From contig NC_080413.1 in the NCBI RefSeq assembly GCF_030265065.1, forward strand, positions 563,001-627,000: a stretch of DNA of 64,000 nt. Direction: 5' to 3'. This document shows positions 52,301 to 63,185 of the stretch, one piece after another (within the stretch, counting starts at the first letter, position 1; each line of letters begins with the position of its first letter). Origin of the DNA: Corythoichthys intestinalis. Taxonomy: Eukaryota; Chordata; Actinopteri; Syngnathiformes; Syngnathidae. A program made the position numbers and the translations under genes. The notes beneath the pieces were generated by a model. It did no database searches, was not told the origin of the DNA, and saw only the letters and a list, made by a program, of their open reading frames with translations.

Positions 52301-55300
52301 ATATTCATTGCACGTTTGTTTGTTTGTTTTAGCTCCGTCGTCCGCTTTGAAGGCCCTCCCCCAACGGACGATAGGCCCGACCTCCACAGCCGACGCAGGT
52401 AAATGTGCTTAAAATGGCCGCCGCTATCCATCGACAACGAGTTCGTTGACCGTTTGAATGCTTTAGAGATGATTTCAACCTAAAAGTGGTTCAAATCCTC
52501 CTTTTCCAGGTTGTTAATCATCGGAACTATAGTAGTTATGAGTATTTTTTAAAATATGATTAGTATATCGTCTATTCATTTGCTGTCACCCTTCAAAATG
52601 GTCAACTTTTTCGATGGCAGATGTTTTTACATTGATAAAATAATCTTTTAAAAATGGGTTGTGAAACAAGCTAGTCACGACCAGTGTTGTTAATTTTACT
52701 TTAAAAAAGTAATTAATTACAGTTACAAATTACTTCTCCCAAAAAGTAATTGCGTTAGTAACTCAGTTACCTGAATGTAAGAGTAATTAGTTACTTGGCA
52801 AAGTAACTAGTGATATTTTTTTTTTTCTCAAAAAAAAAAAAAATAAAAAAAAACAGGTCACACAATGTGAAGCTTAAAGGGTTTGGGGGACAATTGGCCC
52901 AAGCCCAATTCTTTACCCTCCACTTAACTAGACACAAGGGTATTGCGATAACTAGCTAGTAACCTTTGCTATGTGTGGAAGTCATTTAAAGTTGTGAATC
53001 AATCATTAAAGTTGTTAAAATTTCTCCCGTTATTGCATTAGTTCCCTTCTGTCTACTTTAAACATGTGTAAGTTTTAAAACTGTTTCATCATTTAAAGAT
53101 GGATTTAAGTTAAGATTTTGCCGATTTAGGAGCATTTTAGATTTTTAAAAAATTACTTAGGTTCGCTAGGAAGGATCTCTACATCAGGGCCTTCCTGAGA
53201 GGTCTACTGCTTTAAGATGGCGGCTGTTTACAAACGCATGTAGTCCTTAAAACATGTTGGCAATGCAGCAGTGTCTGTCATGTGCATCTAGTTGTATAAT
53301 ATGATATCCGTCATGTGGGCGTAGTTTGTCGGCTATGGCTGCAGTCAGGTATTATTGGAGCCATCTAGCATCGCGGTTGCAACGGCGTCTTCCCCACTCC
53401 TGCTCTGCTCTCGACCCCGTGAGTCCGTTTCTCTCAGACTTTTTTTTATTTAACCAACTTAGTAACGCATAGTAACGCACGCCTTTCCCGCCTCAGTAAC
53501 GGTAACGGCGTTGCCAAGATGAGAAAAGTAATTAATTAGATTACTCATGACTGAAAAAAATAACGCCGTTAGTAACGCCGTTATATTGTAACGCCGTTAT
53601 TAACAACACTGGTCACGACTAGGGTTGAGCTTCGTTCTAAATTGACCGATTCCGGTTCCGACTACGATTCCATGTTTCGATTCCGGTTCTGGACAATTCT
53701 CGATTCCGATTCTTTTAAGAAGCAAAAAAGAAAGGCAGGGTCAAAAAATTCAAAGTTTAAAAATGCATTGTTTATTTTTATGTTTTAACTTCTCGTTGGT
53801 TTTTTAAAATGATTTGAATTTAAAATGAATTATTATGAATGATAAGAACGTCTCACAGGGCTATTTTTGACTTGTATATAAATATCAGTCTGTGAACTTG
53901 ACTGTGATGAAGTTTCTTTCCATAGGAGTGCATATTTTTTTCAAAAGCTCAGGAAGAAAACATTTGCACATATTCTTTTGCCATAGATGTACCTTAGCTG
54001 GGAGCTATGGCAAAGCACGATTATACTGTATATATTGATTATAATTTGAAGATCTTTTAATACTGTTGATTTTAATGGAGGTGTCTACTGCTTTAAGATG
54101 GCGGCTACTCGCTAACACCGGTGAGTCTGTCATTTCTCATCTAGTCTCTATACATGTGCTAACGCTGCCGCCTGTCATTTCGCATCTGGTTCTACATACA
54201 TGATATCGATCGTAGCCCGACATAATAATTCTCGTACTATTTTCCATCCATCATCTACTGCTTATTCCTGGGTCGGATCAGGGCAACAGCAGAAAACAGA
54301 CGTAATTTACTGTTTTACTTACCTTTCTGACTAGTTAGAGGACCGGCGTGGCACTCAGCTATGCTATTCGGCACTTGTATTCCATGAAGCCGGAGGGGTT
54401 TAATATTACTGGTCGGTCAGCCACATTCGCATGATATATAGTGTATCAGAAAAGTGAGTACACCCCTCGCATTTCTGCAGATCCAAAAGACGAAAATTAA
54501 AAGAGCTGCCAAAAACAACACTGGTATACTGTAAACATAGACAAATTTAAAGGAACGTGATGTTAGATTTGCACTTCAAATATTCATTAAATGGCCCTAA
54601 TATTTCAATTGATATTAAATAATTTAAGTATATCTTTTCATGGGACAACACTGACAAAATGACATTTTGACACAATGAAAAGTCGTCTGTGTGCAGCTTA
54701 TATAATAGAGTTCATTTATTTTCCCCTCAAAATATAGCCATTAATATCTAAACCCCTGGCAACTAAAGTGAGTACACCCCTTAGAAACTACGTACATCCC
54801 GAAATGTCCAAATTGAGTACTGCTTGTCATTTTCCCTCCAAAATGTCATGTGAGTCGTTACAGGAGTGCTGTCAGCATTGCTGCAGAGATTGAAGAGGTG
54901 GGGGGTCAGCCTGTTAGTACTCAGACCATACGCCACACTCTACATCAAATTGGTGTGCATGGCACAAGAAAAAGAAAGCCCGCAAACAGTTTGCTGAAGA
55001 CATGTCAACAAAGCACATCGATTACTGGAACCATGTGCTATGGTGTGACGAGAGGGGCGGGCTTCCTCCTGGGGTGACAGCCATGCACACCAATTTGATG
55101 TATGGTCCGAGCACAAACAGGCTGACCCCCCCCCCCACCTCTTCAATCTGCAGCAATGCTGACAGCACTCCTGTAATGAGTCACATGACATTTTGGAGGG
55201 AAAATGACAAGCAGTACTCAATCTGGACATTTCGGGATGTACGTAGTTTCTATGGGATGTACTCTCGTTGCCACGGGTTTAGATATTAATGGCTATATTT

Positions 55301-55966
55301 TGAGGGGAAAATGAATGAACTCTATTATAATAGCTGCACACAGACTACTTTTCATTATGTCATTTTGTCAGTGTTGACCCAAGAAAAGATATACCTAAAT
55401 ATCTGCAGAAATGCCAGGGGTGTACTCACTTTTCTGATACACTGTAGTTGTGTTGCAAATGCTGCACTGAGCTGACTGGTCTATTTTTTTTTAGCCAAAC
55501 GTTTGAGCGCCGCCACACCGTGTCCATGGTTGTAATCAAGTCGCAGTGCTCAAACACGCACTTCTTGTGGTTTTATCTTCGTGGTTTTCAGCAGCGATTT
55601 TTTTCCCGCTCGGCGGTCAGGGCATCGAAACGTGGAATCGAAATTTAATAATTCCAATGCTTCCGGAACCATTGGAGCGTTAGAACGATGCTCAACACTC
55701 GATGCCCAACCCTAGTCATGACTTCATTATGAGTGTTAATGTCAATACGCTAAGTTTGACGGGCACGTCACCGCTACCGCGTGCATCTGCCGTCAATTGA
55801 AATGAATTTATCGCAAGCTTGGCAGCAAACGAACTTTAAAAGATCTATCGATGTCAATCGCGCTTAAATGTTTTTGTCTTTTTTTTTTTTCCCCAGCGTG
55901 GAAGACGAGAACTTCGAGGAAGAAACACGCAACGATGGGAAAACACTTTGTTGTTGTTTTTGTTGA
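49309..55966 (+). CDS. small five-exon gene, product of unknown function
   Basis: Five exons join in one phase: 49309-49332, 49424-49498, 52220-52260, 52333-52398 and 55897-55966. The predicted product is about 91 residues. It starts MALYGKMKLSIECVDNRSGC in a good context (ACAAAATGG), has an acidic region (SVEDENFEEE) and ends in a Cys cluster, LCCCFC, that could be lipid-modified. AATAAA follows the stop at 56097-56102. Splice sites are consensus (GTAAGT, GTAAAT donors; pyrimidine-rich acceptors). I do not recognise it; internal exons may be missing in the 2.7-kb third gap. Introns 2 and 4 are filled with hAT elements, which could also mimic exons, so confidence is moderate. Confidence 0.45.
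49682..52102. mobile_element. hAT element with perfect 8-bp duplication and nested hairpin MITE
   Basis: The octamers GCTTAGGA flank it at 49674-49681 and 52103-52110. The left end CAGGGGTCGGCAACCC pairs with the degraded right end GGTTGCCGATCCCCG. The interior includes a second element at 49963-51074. Confidence 0.9.
49963..51074. mobile_element. multi-layer hairpin MITE with perfect 8-bp duplication
   Basis: The octamers AATTGCTT flank it (49955-49962 and 51075-51082). The ends GGTAACACTTTACAATAAGG and, inverted, GGTAACACTAAACAAGAAGG extend as long arms of TTAATGCATTA-rich sequence. Further inverted blocks lie inside, so almost the whole element can pair with itself. Telomere-like CCCTAAACCTAA tracts occur near 50845-50870, and inverted near 50236-50250. 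Confidence 0.9.
52682..53611. mobile_element. hAT MITE at the shared GTCACGAC target
   Basis: The left end CAGTGTTGTTAATTTTAC and right end GTAACGCCGTTATTAACAACACTG are inverted over about 13 bp. The octamers GTCACGAC are identical at 52674-52681 and 53612-53619. The right octamer is also the left octamer of the next element. A fragment of the same family is at 5150-5790. Confidence 0.92.
53620..55714. mobile_element. second hAT at the same octamer, with nested Tc1 fold-back
   Basis: The left end TAGGGTTGAGCTTCGTTCTA pairs with the right end (inverted TAGGGTTGGGCATCGAGTG). The flanks are GTCACGAC (53612-53619) and GTCATGAC (55715-55722). It shares CTACTGCTTTAAGATGGCGG with other families near 54090. 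A Tc1-derived fold-back is inserted at 54438-55445. Confidence 0.88.
54438..55445. mobile_element. Tc1-derived fold-back element
   Basis: The termini AGTGTATCAGAAAAGTGAG are inverted at the two ends. The whole element is a long palindrome: the left arm (54438 to about 54985) and right arm (about 55045-55445) match, with a loop of about 60 bp. The left arm encodes a Tc1 remnant, EEVGGQPVSTQTIRHTLHQIGVHG in part, and the same stretch recurs reversed in the right arm. So one half of an older element was copied in inverse. Confidence 0.85.
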
Positions 55967-56096
55967 ACGCTAGCATTATATTTATACGGAATACATAGTC
56001 ATTTCAAGCTAAAAATAACAACACATATCGTTATGTTATAATTGAAACACACTATTCCTAGGGCATTAATATTCAGAAGAAGACTGCACATTTTTA

Positions 56097-56102
56097 AATA
56101 AA
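56097..56102 (+). terminator. polyadenylation signal of the small gene
   Basis: AATAAA lies 131 bp after the stop codon at 55964-55966 and supports 55897 onward being a genuine terminal exon. Confidence 0.5.
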
Positions 56103-57375
56103 GTATGTGAGAGACCAAATCGTGACTAACATAGCATTCTTTCAACGCTCAAAGGAGGGCCCATTTCCAGCTTAAATCTTAAGCCCGGAGTAATAGTCAC
56201 TATCGACAATCGCAAAAATGGTCGACTGTAAGAAATGAGGGTTTGCCTCATACAGTATGTCAAAAACGACATGTCGGGGGAAAAAAAGCAGTGGCGCCCC
56301 CCCACCCTTGACATTTCAGAAAATGAAACAAACTGATAGGGTGTGTGCACAGAACGTCACGGAAACAAACATCTGCTTACACGCCAAGGATGAATATGGA
56401 AAAAATATATATATTTCAACATGCAAATGAACTGAAAATTTGCCCAGCGTATGAGTTACTGGACTACACGTCGCCTTCCTACAGTGACCGTAGAAACAAT
56501 TGCGCTCTTCGGTGTTGCGTTCAACATCATAAAACGGCATCATCCGATGACTGCAAAAAGTCTAAATGGCAACCTGCGGGATTTTCGGCCTTCGGCGGAC
56601 GTCGTCGTCGTCACAAATGGGGAGAGCGCTGGATGCGTCGAGCACGGCGCCTTGTCTGCGGAAAAAGGCAATGGCGGGTCATTATTTACTGATAAATACC
56701 GTATTTTTCGGACTATACGTCGCACCTGAGTATAAGTCGCACCAGCCAAAAAATGCGCAATGAAAAGGAAAAAAAAACATATAAGTCGCACCGGAGTACA
56801 AGTCGCATTTTTGGGGGGAAATTTATTTGATAGAATCCAGCACCAAGAACAGACATGTCATCTTGAAAGGCAATTTAAAATACAATAGAAAACAACAGGC
56901 TGAATAGGTGTATGGTATGCTAACATTACATGACACTAGAAGTTAGATCGGGCCTGAAAAATCCAGCCCGATCCGACCGGCCCGCGGGTATTAAAGCCCG
57001 AGGCGGCCGCATTACAAATGCATTTACACAACGAAATACGAAATAACGCTGGAAAAGTTTGTTAACTATATTTCTCGTATGAGACCAAAACGCAACATTC
57101 GTTGACATTCAGCAAAGCCGACACAGGTTTCCGTATAGCACCTTCAACAATCAATTTGGATCCTTTCCATATCCCACGCCTACCGCGGTTGTTTGCTTTT
57201 CAATTCCCCTTCTTTAGTTTGTTTTTCACTTCTATAGCTGCTCCATATCGAAAAGGAAATACCAGGATGCTCGCGGAGGGCTCCGCTGGGAGGGGTAGTT
57301 TGAAAAGAGAGCCACTGCGTTCATGTGCACAGGAATGCACAGCACCTTCTCTGTTTTATCCAAATTATTTATTTT

Positions 57376-58002
57376 TAGGGCTGTCAAAATTATCGCGTTA
57401 ACGGGGGGTAATTAATTTTTTAAAATAATCACGTTAAAATATTTGACGCAATTAACGCACATGCCCCGCTCAAACAGATTAAAATGACAGCACAGTTTAA
57501 TGTTCACTTGTTACTTGTTTTTTGGTGTTTGGCGCCCTCTGCTGGCGCTTGGGTCCAACTGATTTTATGTGTACCACCATGAGTGAGCACGGTGTAATTA
57601 TTGACATCAACAATGGCGAGCTACTAGTTTATTTTTTGATTGAAAATTTTACACATTTTAATAAAACGAAACATTAAGAGGGGTTTTTAATATAAAATTT
57701 CTATAACCTGTACTAACATTTCTCTTTTAAGAACTACAAGTCTTTCTATCCATGGATCACTTCAAGAGAATGTTAATAATGTTAATGCCATCTTGTTGAT
57801 TTATTGTTATAATAAACAAATACACTACTTATGTACTGTATGTTGACTGTCTATATCCGTCTTGTGTCTTATCTTTCCATTCAAACAATGATTTACAGAA
57901 AAATATGGCATATTTTATAGATGGTTTGAATTGTGATTAATTAAGATTAATTTTTATGCTGTAATTAACTCGATTAAAAATTGTCATCGTTTGACAGCCC
58001 TA
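57376..58002. mobile_element. TAGGGCTG-family hAT, cleanest copy
   Basis: The octamers TTTATTTT flank it at 57368-57375 and 58003-58010. The ends TAGGGCTGTCAAAATTATCG and TTTGACAGCCCTA are inverted. It defines the single-unit form of the family, against which the composite copy at 17098-18028 is judged. Confidence 0.93.
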
Positions 58003-58057
58003 TTTATTTTATTTAACATCCATACATCGTTTTAGTATAAATAATGTATATGAATAC

Positions 58058-58922
58058 TAGAGGTGGGAATCTTTGGGCACCTAACGATTCGATTACGATT
58101 CAGAGGCTCCGATTCGTTTATAAATCGATTATTGATGCACCACAACCCCTCCGCTTTTAATTTCTTGTACACTACTTCCAAAATTGTTCATAAATCCTCT
58201 CAGGCTAAACAAACTACTATTTCAGTATCAAGTTAACCATTAAAAACAGTAAATAAAATACTCAAGTCCCCCTTCTTTATCGGCAGCTTTAAACTACATT
58301 CAATTAATTTAATGTTGTGAATCAACCGTTAAAGTTGTTAAAATTCCTCCCGTTATTCCATACTTTCCCTTCTGTCTACTTTCGACTTGAAAGTTTTAAA
58401 ACTGTTTCATCATTTAAAGATAGATTCAAGTCAAGATTTTGCAGATTTGTTTTTTTTGGGGGGGGATAAAAAGTAATTAAGTTTGCTACAACAGAGAAAT
58501 CTACTGCTTTAAGATGGCGTCTGTTTACTAGTGCAGGAAAGGCTGTCATTTCGCATCTAGTTCTTGGTATATGATCAAACACGGCCGTCGTCTGTCATTT
58601 CACATCTAGTTCTAGATATATGTGATATATACCATAGCCGTATGTTGCCGTATGTATTTAGCAACTAGCAACTGGGCGCTGTTTGTAGCAGCTGACAGCC
58701 GCAGTCAGGTATTATTGTTTTTTTTAATCTAGCGGCATGAGTTGAACATATTTACTCTCGGTCCGTTCCTCATTGCGTCCTGAAGACCGCGCTGACTGTG
58801 TTTTATTTCCACTTTACCTGGTATAATTCAATAATCGGAATTTGGATGTTTGTGAATCGTTCTTGAATCTTCCACGGCCGAATCGTGAATAATCTAAGAA
58901 TCTGAAATATCGCATGCCTCTA
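58058..58922. mobile_element. hAT-like element, TAGAGGTGGGAATC ends
   Basis: The left end TAGAGGTGGGAATCTTTGGG and right end ATATCGCATGCCTCTA are short inverted termini. The flanks ATGAATAC and ATAAATAT match 6/8. The interior includes CTACTGCTTTAAGATGGCG, shared with other families. Confidence 0.7.
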
Positions 58923-59280
58923 ATAAATATATATTTATTTTTTAAAAAGTTAGTGAGAGAGAAGTCATCCCGACCCGACCGTAAATGATCACACATAAAT
59001 TGCTCCAGAATATAAGACGCACCCTCTGCCAAACTATGAAAAAAAAACTGCGACTCAGTCTGAAAAATACAGTGGATTGAATTGAGAAAAAAAAGACTCA
59101 AATCAAATAATAATCAACATTTTGGGGGAAAAAAAATAATTATGCCAGCAGTTCAAAAGGAATGGACAGAATACATTGACTGAATACATTTGACATGATC
59201 GATGATTGTATATTGGGGGGAAAAAAAGGGACAAAAATCTATTCCTTTCTAAAAAAATCATTTTTTTAAACTTGTGGTAA

Positions 59281-59500
59281 ATGGTGTTATACTTGTATAG
59301 TGCTTTTCCACCTTTCAAGGCGCTTTACACTACATCGCCATCCACCTACTGGTGATGCAGCACCAGGAGCAATGTGGGGTTCAGTATCTTGCTCAAGGAT
59401 AGTTAGGCAAGTTCATCAGGGCAGAGATTCGAACCCACAACCTCTAGGTTGGGGAACAACTAAGCCACCACTAAGCCACGCCACTCCCCGTGAACTGCCA
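59281..59500 (-). mobile_element. tRNA-derived SINE
   Basis: On the minus strand it has GTGGCTTAGTGGTGGCTTAG (box A-like), then GGTTGTGGGTTCGAATCTC (box B) and CTTGAGCAAGATACTGAACC. It ends in AGCGCCTTGAAAGGTGGAAAA, a common tail of fish SINEs. Confidence 0.75.
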
Positions 59501-59702
59501 ATGAACATCCATTCGCAGCCAGACATCCCACTTCTACTAGTGATAAAGGGTCAGAGGTAGATTTCTTGGAGAGCTCATTTGGTGCTATCGACGGCACTAG
59601 ACGTCCAACGTATTCAAGCTTTGGCAGCAAACGAACGTCCTTCCGTTCAAAAAGATGGGACGTCTACTCCTGTTAAACTCTTAGCAGAAAGATAGCCGTA
59701 GA

Positions 59703-59932
59703 ACAGGTGTCAAACTGATTCCAGAAAGGGCCTAGTGGGTGCAGGTTTGCTTTCCAACCAATGAGGAGGACACCTTTTCACCAATTAGATCTTTTACATG
59801 TGTAATCAGTTAAACCTTGTCAGGTGCTGCTTGTTTCAGCAGGAAGTTCATTGGTTAAACTCTCTGCGTGTTATCGGTTGGAACAAAATCCAGCACTCAC
59901 TAGGCACTTTCTGGAATCGGTTTGACACCTGT
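59703..59932. mobile_element. hAT-type MITE with 8-bp duplication
   Basis: The ends ACAGGTGTCAAACTGATTCC and GGAATCGGTTTGACACCTGT are inverted. The octamers GCCGTAGA (59695-59702) and GCCATAGA (59933-59940) match 7/8. It sits about 50 bp beyond the visible end of mtfr2. Confidence 0.92.
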
Positions 59933-59979
59933 GCCATAGAACGTCTATTGTTGTCGACAGCACGGAAAGAATGACAAAG

Positions 59980-60730
59980 TCAGAATATACCGTATTTTGT
60001 ACGAACCTCAGGCTCGTCCGGACTGCCGAACGGCGAGCTTTCCGGCGAATTCTCTTTGTCCGACGAATCGTCGCGCCGATGCCGAGCGAACTTCCTCTCG
60101 AGGGCTCGGGCGATCAGCGCCGCCGGGTCTTCGGCCCCGCTCCTTTTGCTCCGCCTCCTCCGGACCGGCGTGCCGCCCGGTGACCTGCAAGATGGCAAAA
60201 AGTGACGACGAGACCGCCTTTGGATTTAGGGAGCCGTTTTCCAACTGACGCCGACCTCTGGACGGCGCGCAGCTTGACTCCATTCAAATCTTTGAGAACG
60301 TCCAACATGGACGGCAAGTTTTGAACGGCTTTCGACGGCTTCCGGTTCACGGTATTCTCGTCGCGCCGTCGGATCGGGCCCCCTACGGACGACGGGGAGA
60401 AAGGAGGAGGAAGAGGCGGAGCCGGAGGAGGGCCGCGGAGAGGCGCGGACGCGAGCGCCGCGGGGGGCTCGGCCGACGTCGACGGCCTTCCCGGCGGGTC
60501 ACGGGACTCCGGGAGGCCTACGAGCGGTGGCGGACACGCATAGGCGGCGAATGAGCCAAAGATGAATGTTTCCGAAACACGAGAGGACACGTTTGGCGTA
60601 CCCGCGGTCACGATGGCGGCAATCTGAGCTCGCAGCTCCAGCAGCTCGCTCTCCAGCGCAGAGATTTTCCTTAGGGCGTCCGGCTCCGTCTTTTGTCGGC
60701 GCGCCGGCCCGCTCGCCAGTTTCCTCGGGG
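59980..60730 (-). CDS. mtfr2: mitochondrial fission regulator 2, 3' exons
   Basis: Member of the MTFR1/MTFR2 family, which promotes mitochondrial fission. Three minus-strand exons keep phase: 60602-60730, 60256-60517 and 60184 down to a stop at 59980-59982. Exon A encodes the family coiled coil (KISALESELLELRAQIAAIV). Exon B carries a Pro-rich stretch (GPPPAPPLPPPFSPSS) and the conserved block MLDVLKDLNGVKLRAVQR. Exon C has AALIARALERKFARHRR and KENSPESSPFGSPDEPE, which resembles MTFR2 more than MTFR1. The final residues VRTKYGIF may be read-through past a donor-like GAG|GTTCGT at 60007, so a further 3' exon is possible. The N-terminal exons are not visible and should lie beyond 64000. Codon use is strongly GC-rich. 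Confidence 0.85.
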
Positions 60731-60873
60731 CTAGATGGTGCCTGACCGCGTGCAAACACATCATTGGCTACAGTCAAAGAAAAGATCCACTTTCACGGAG
60801 GAGTGCGAGAATATTGCGTTTTTTCCCCCTTCGTTCAACTTGATTTTTTGCTGTATTTTCAATTGGCGTCTAT

Positions 60874-61655
60874 TAGAAGTGGGAACCTCTTGATACCTCA
60901 CGATACAATACGATTTGCGATACAAAGTTCACGATAACGATGATCTGACGATACAATGATTATCGATACATTGGTCAGGAAATCATTCTAGGACATTCTA
61001 CAAACAATTAATAAAAAGAAAAACAAGCTTCTGCAGTGAATTGGAATGAGTTTATCACTAGTAGACTGGCAGCAAATGAACGTTCGTTCACTCGCTGCCA
61101 TTCCTCCCACTTCAAACAGATTGAACGTCTATGGCCATCACTGGCAGCCAATGCCAGGCAATGAGGTAATTTTGGGCCATTTAAGGTCCTTTACCTGTTG
61201 ATTTTCAGTTACTTCCTGTTGATTTTGGGGTATTTTATGGGTCACTTCCTGTTTATTTTGAGTTACAGAACAGGAAGTGACCTGGGAATTACCCAAATGA
61301 TTAGGCAGTGAGTTAAACTCAACAGGAAATGACCTGTAAATGCCCAAAAGGAACAGCAAGTGACCTGTAAATGCCCTAAAAATCACAGAATGACTGTGAA
61401 TGCTCTGGTTTCGAATGAACGAACGTTCCTAGTCTAAATGGATTGGGCGTCGAGCACCATCAATACAGCCTTAGTGTTAACTGAGACACTATTATGGTGG
61501 AAGATTTTGGTAGCAACTTGTTTGTTCCTTTTTATTTATTTATTTTTTGACATTTGCACCTTTTTAAAACGATATCTCGATTCGTGGCAGGAGCATATCG
61601 ATAACCTTTTGGGATACAAAGTATCACGATACATCACCATTTTGTCACACCCCTA
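60874..61655. mobile_element. hAT element with perfect 8-bp duplication
   Basis: The octamers GCGTCTAT flank it at 60866-60873 and 61656-61663. The ends TAGAAGTGGGAACCTC and TTTGTCACACCCCTA are short inverted termini, with subterminal ACGATAC repeats on both sides. It contains the CTTCCTGT short-period repeat (61180-61380) and dispersed motifs. It probably lies in an mtfr2 intron. Confidence 0.88.
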
Positions 61656-62631
61656 GCGTCTATTATAAATTCACCGGTCGGTCCAGGCTCCTAAATGTCA
61701 TTGTCATGGAATGTTACTATGTCCCCAGTGTGTTTCAATTTCAATTTCAGTCCATAAAATAGAAGTAGAAAAAAAATCACTGTTATGATTTTATTGCCCT
61801 ATCTTTAATCATGTGTACTTTGTAAATTCAAATATATTATTTAATTAAAAAACAAAAAAAAACTGTTGTGTCAGTCTCCCTTGAAGAAAATTCTCCATTT
61901 TTTGAACGACATCACTCTCCTGCCATAACATCATACCAGTGGCAGGAAATTCAACTCTGCTAAGCAGTTTTGCTTTGGACCTCCTTTAAAAATCCCTATT
62001 TTGCAGTTTTATGAAGTATGTTCAGTGCGCTTGATCCTAACTCTGTTAAAACTACATATCAAAGAAATGGAATCATTTCATAAGGTTTATTTGTAAAATG
62101 ACAGATCAAGTAGCTATGGTCATCTAAACTATTCTGCTAGCAAAGCGAGGCTAAGGGCTAACTTTTGCACAAAATGTCCCCTCTCTTACTCTCACCTCCT
62201 GCTGCTTGTTCAGCAGTGCACTGGAGTTAGCTTGTTAGAGTTAACCATGATTGAAAGGCATTGAAGCTTTGATCTTGCCAGAGAAGCTTGGTAGCGCTAC
62301 CTTCGAAGGCGCCCGCCGAATGTGTCAATCATTGTTTAGCTTGTTAAACACTACTGGTAGTGCGCTGTGACCACTTGAAGCATTTTTCACCATATTTTAA
62401 AGATAAATGTTAGTACAAGTTATTATAACTTGATATTGATACACAATTTGAAAAATTATTTCAACTAGTAGGTCGCCATTGTTGTTGACGTCGCAGGGCC
62501 ACGCTGCCAGGATTCCACCTGTTACTCTTAAAAAAAAAAAAAAAAAAAAAAGTTTTACTCCTTATTTATGTAAAGCAGTGATTTAATAAATACGCCACAA
62601 GGTGTCAATGGAGAGTTTTACATTAATTAGG
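61656..62631. other. unassigned AT-rich DNA
   Basis: No exon is visible. A segment at about 62395-62510 (AAAGATAAATGTTAGTACAA then TAGGTCGCCATTGTTGTTGA) is also found at about 39180-39300. It marks another unnamed dispersed repeat. Confidence 0.4.
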
Positions 62632-63185
62632 GATCAAGCCAATGAGTGCGTTTTTTCCCTTGACTGACACTGTAGTTTCTTCAATCCACAGTGAGAGAGA
62701 GAAAGGAGAGTGGACACAAGCATTAAGATTCGTAGCTCGGACCGCGCCGTTTATTGGCATAACCTTTGGCAACTTTTTCACAACAAACATAAGTATCATA
62801 TAGTGAAAATAATACAAAACTAATACTAATACCTCTCAGAAAAGTCACCAACAAAAGTGCTTCAATCTGTATTACTGAGGCCCTATTAGCACAACACACA
62901 ACAATGCAAAGAGAACTGGCATTCACAATCAAAACAGATGCGCAAAATACACATAAAATTTACTCAGACTTGGTCAAACTATATTTAAACATTTTGGCAA
63001 CTCCTTTAGCTCAATAAATACACTGGATGGATGGCAATATTTAGTCACAATACACAAACTATGATACTGGGAGCCATTTTCAAGACAACACTCAAATGAA
63101 GGTGAATCACAAAAGACCTAAAAAAAAAAAAAAAAACGGAGCTACTGCGTCAGTCCAGGGACAAAACGCACTCATTGGCTTGATC
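62632..63185. mobile_element. MITE-like element with 45-bp inverted ends
   Basis: The left arm GATCAAGCCAATGAGTGCGT and the right arm (inverted GATCAAGCCAATGAGTGCGT) continue through TTT(T/G)TCCCT(T/G)GACTGAC. The target duplication is not clear and no ORF is credible. Superfamily unknown. Confidence 0.75.

Larger units (their letters stand above)
56697..59075. mobile_element. outer element with CGGACTATA-type ends, two nested hATs
   Basis: The left edge TACCGTATTTTTCGGACTAT and internal TAAGTCGCACC motifs face a right edge with CTGAAAAATACAGTG and TATAAGACGCACC. These termini are common in fish DNA transposons. Target duplication is unclear. It carries a TAGGGCTG hAT and a TAGAGGTGGG element. 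Confidence 0.55.
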
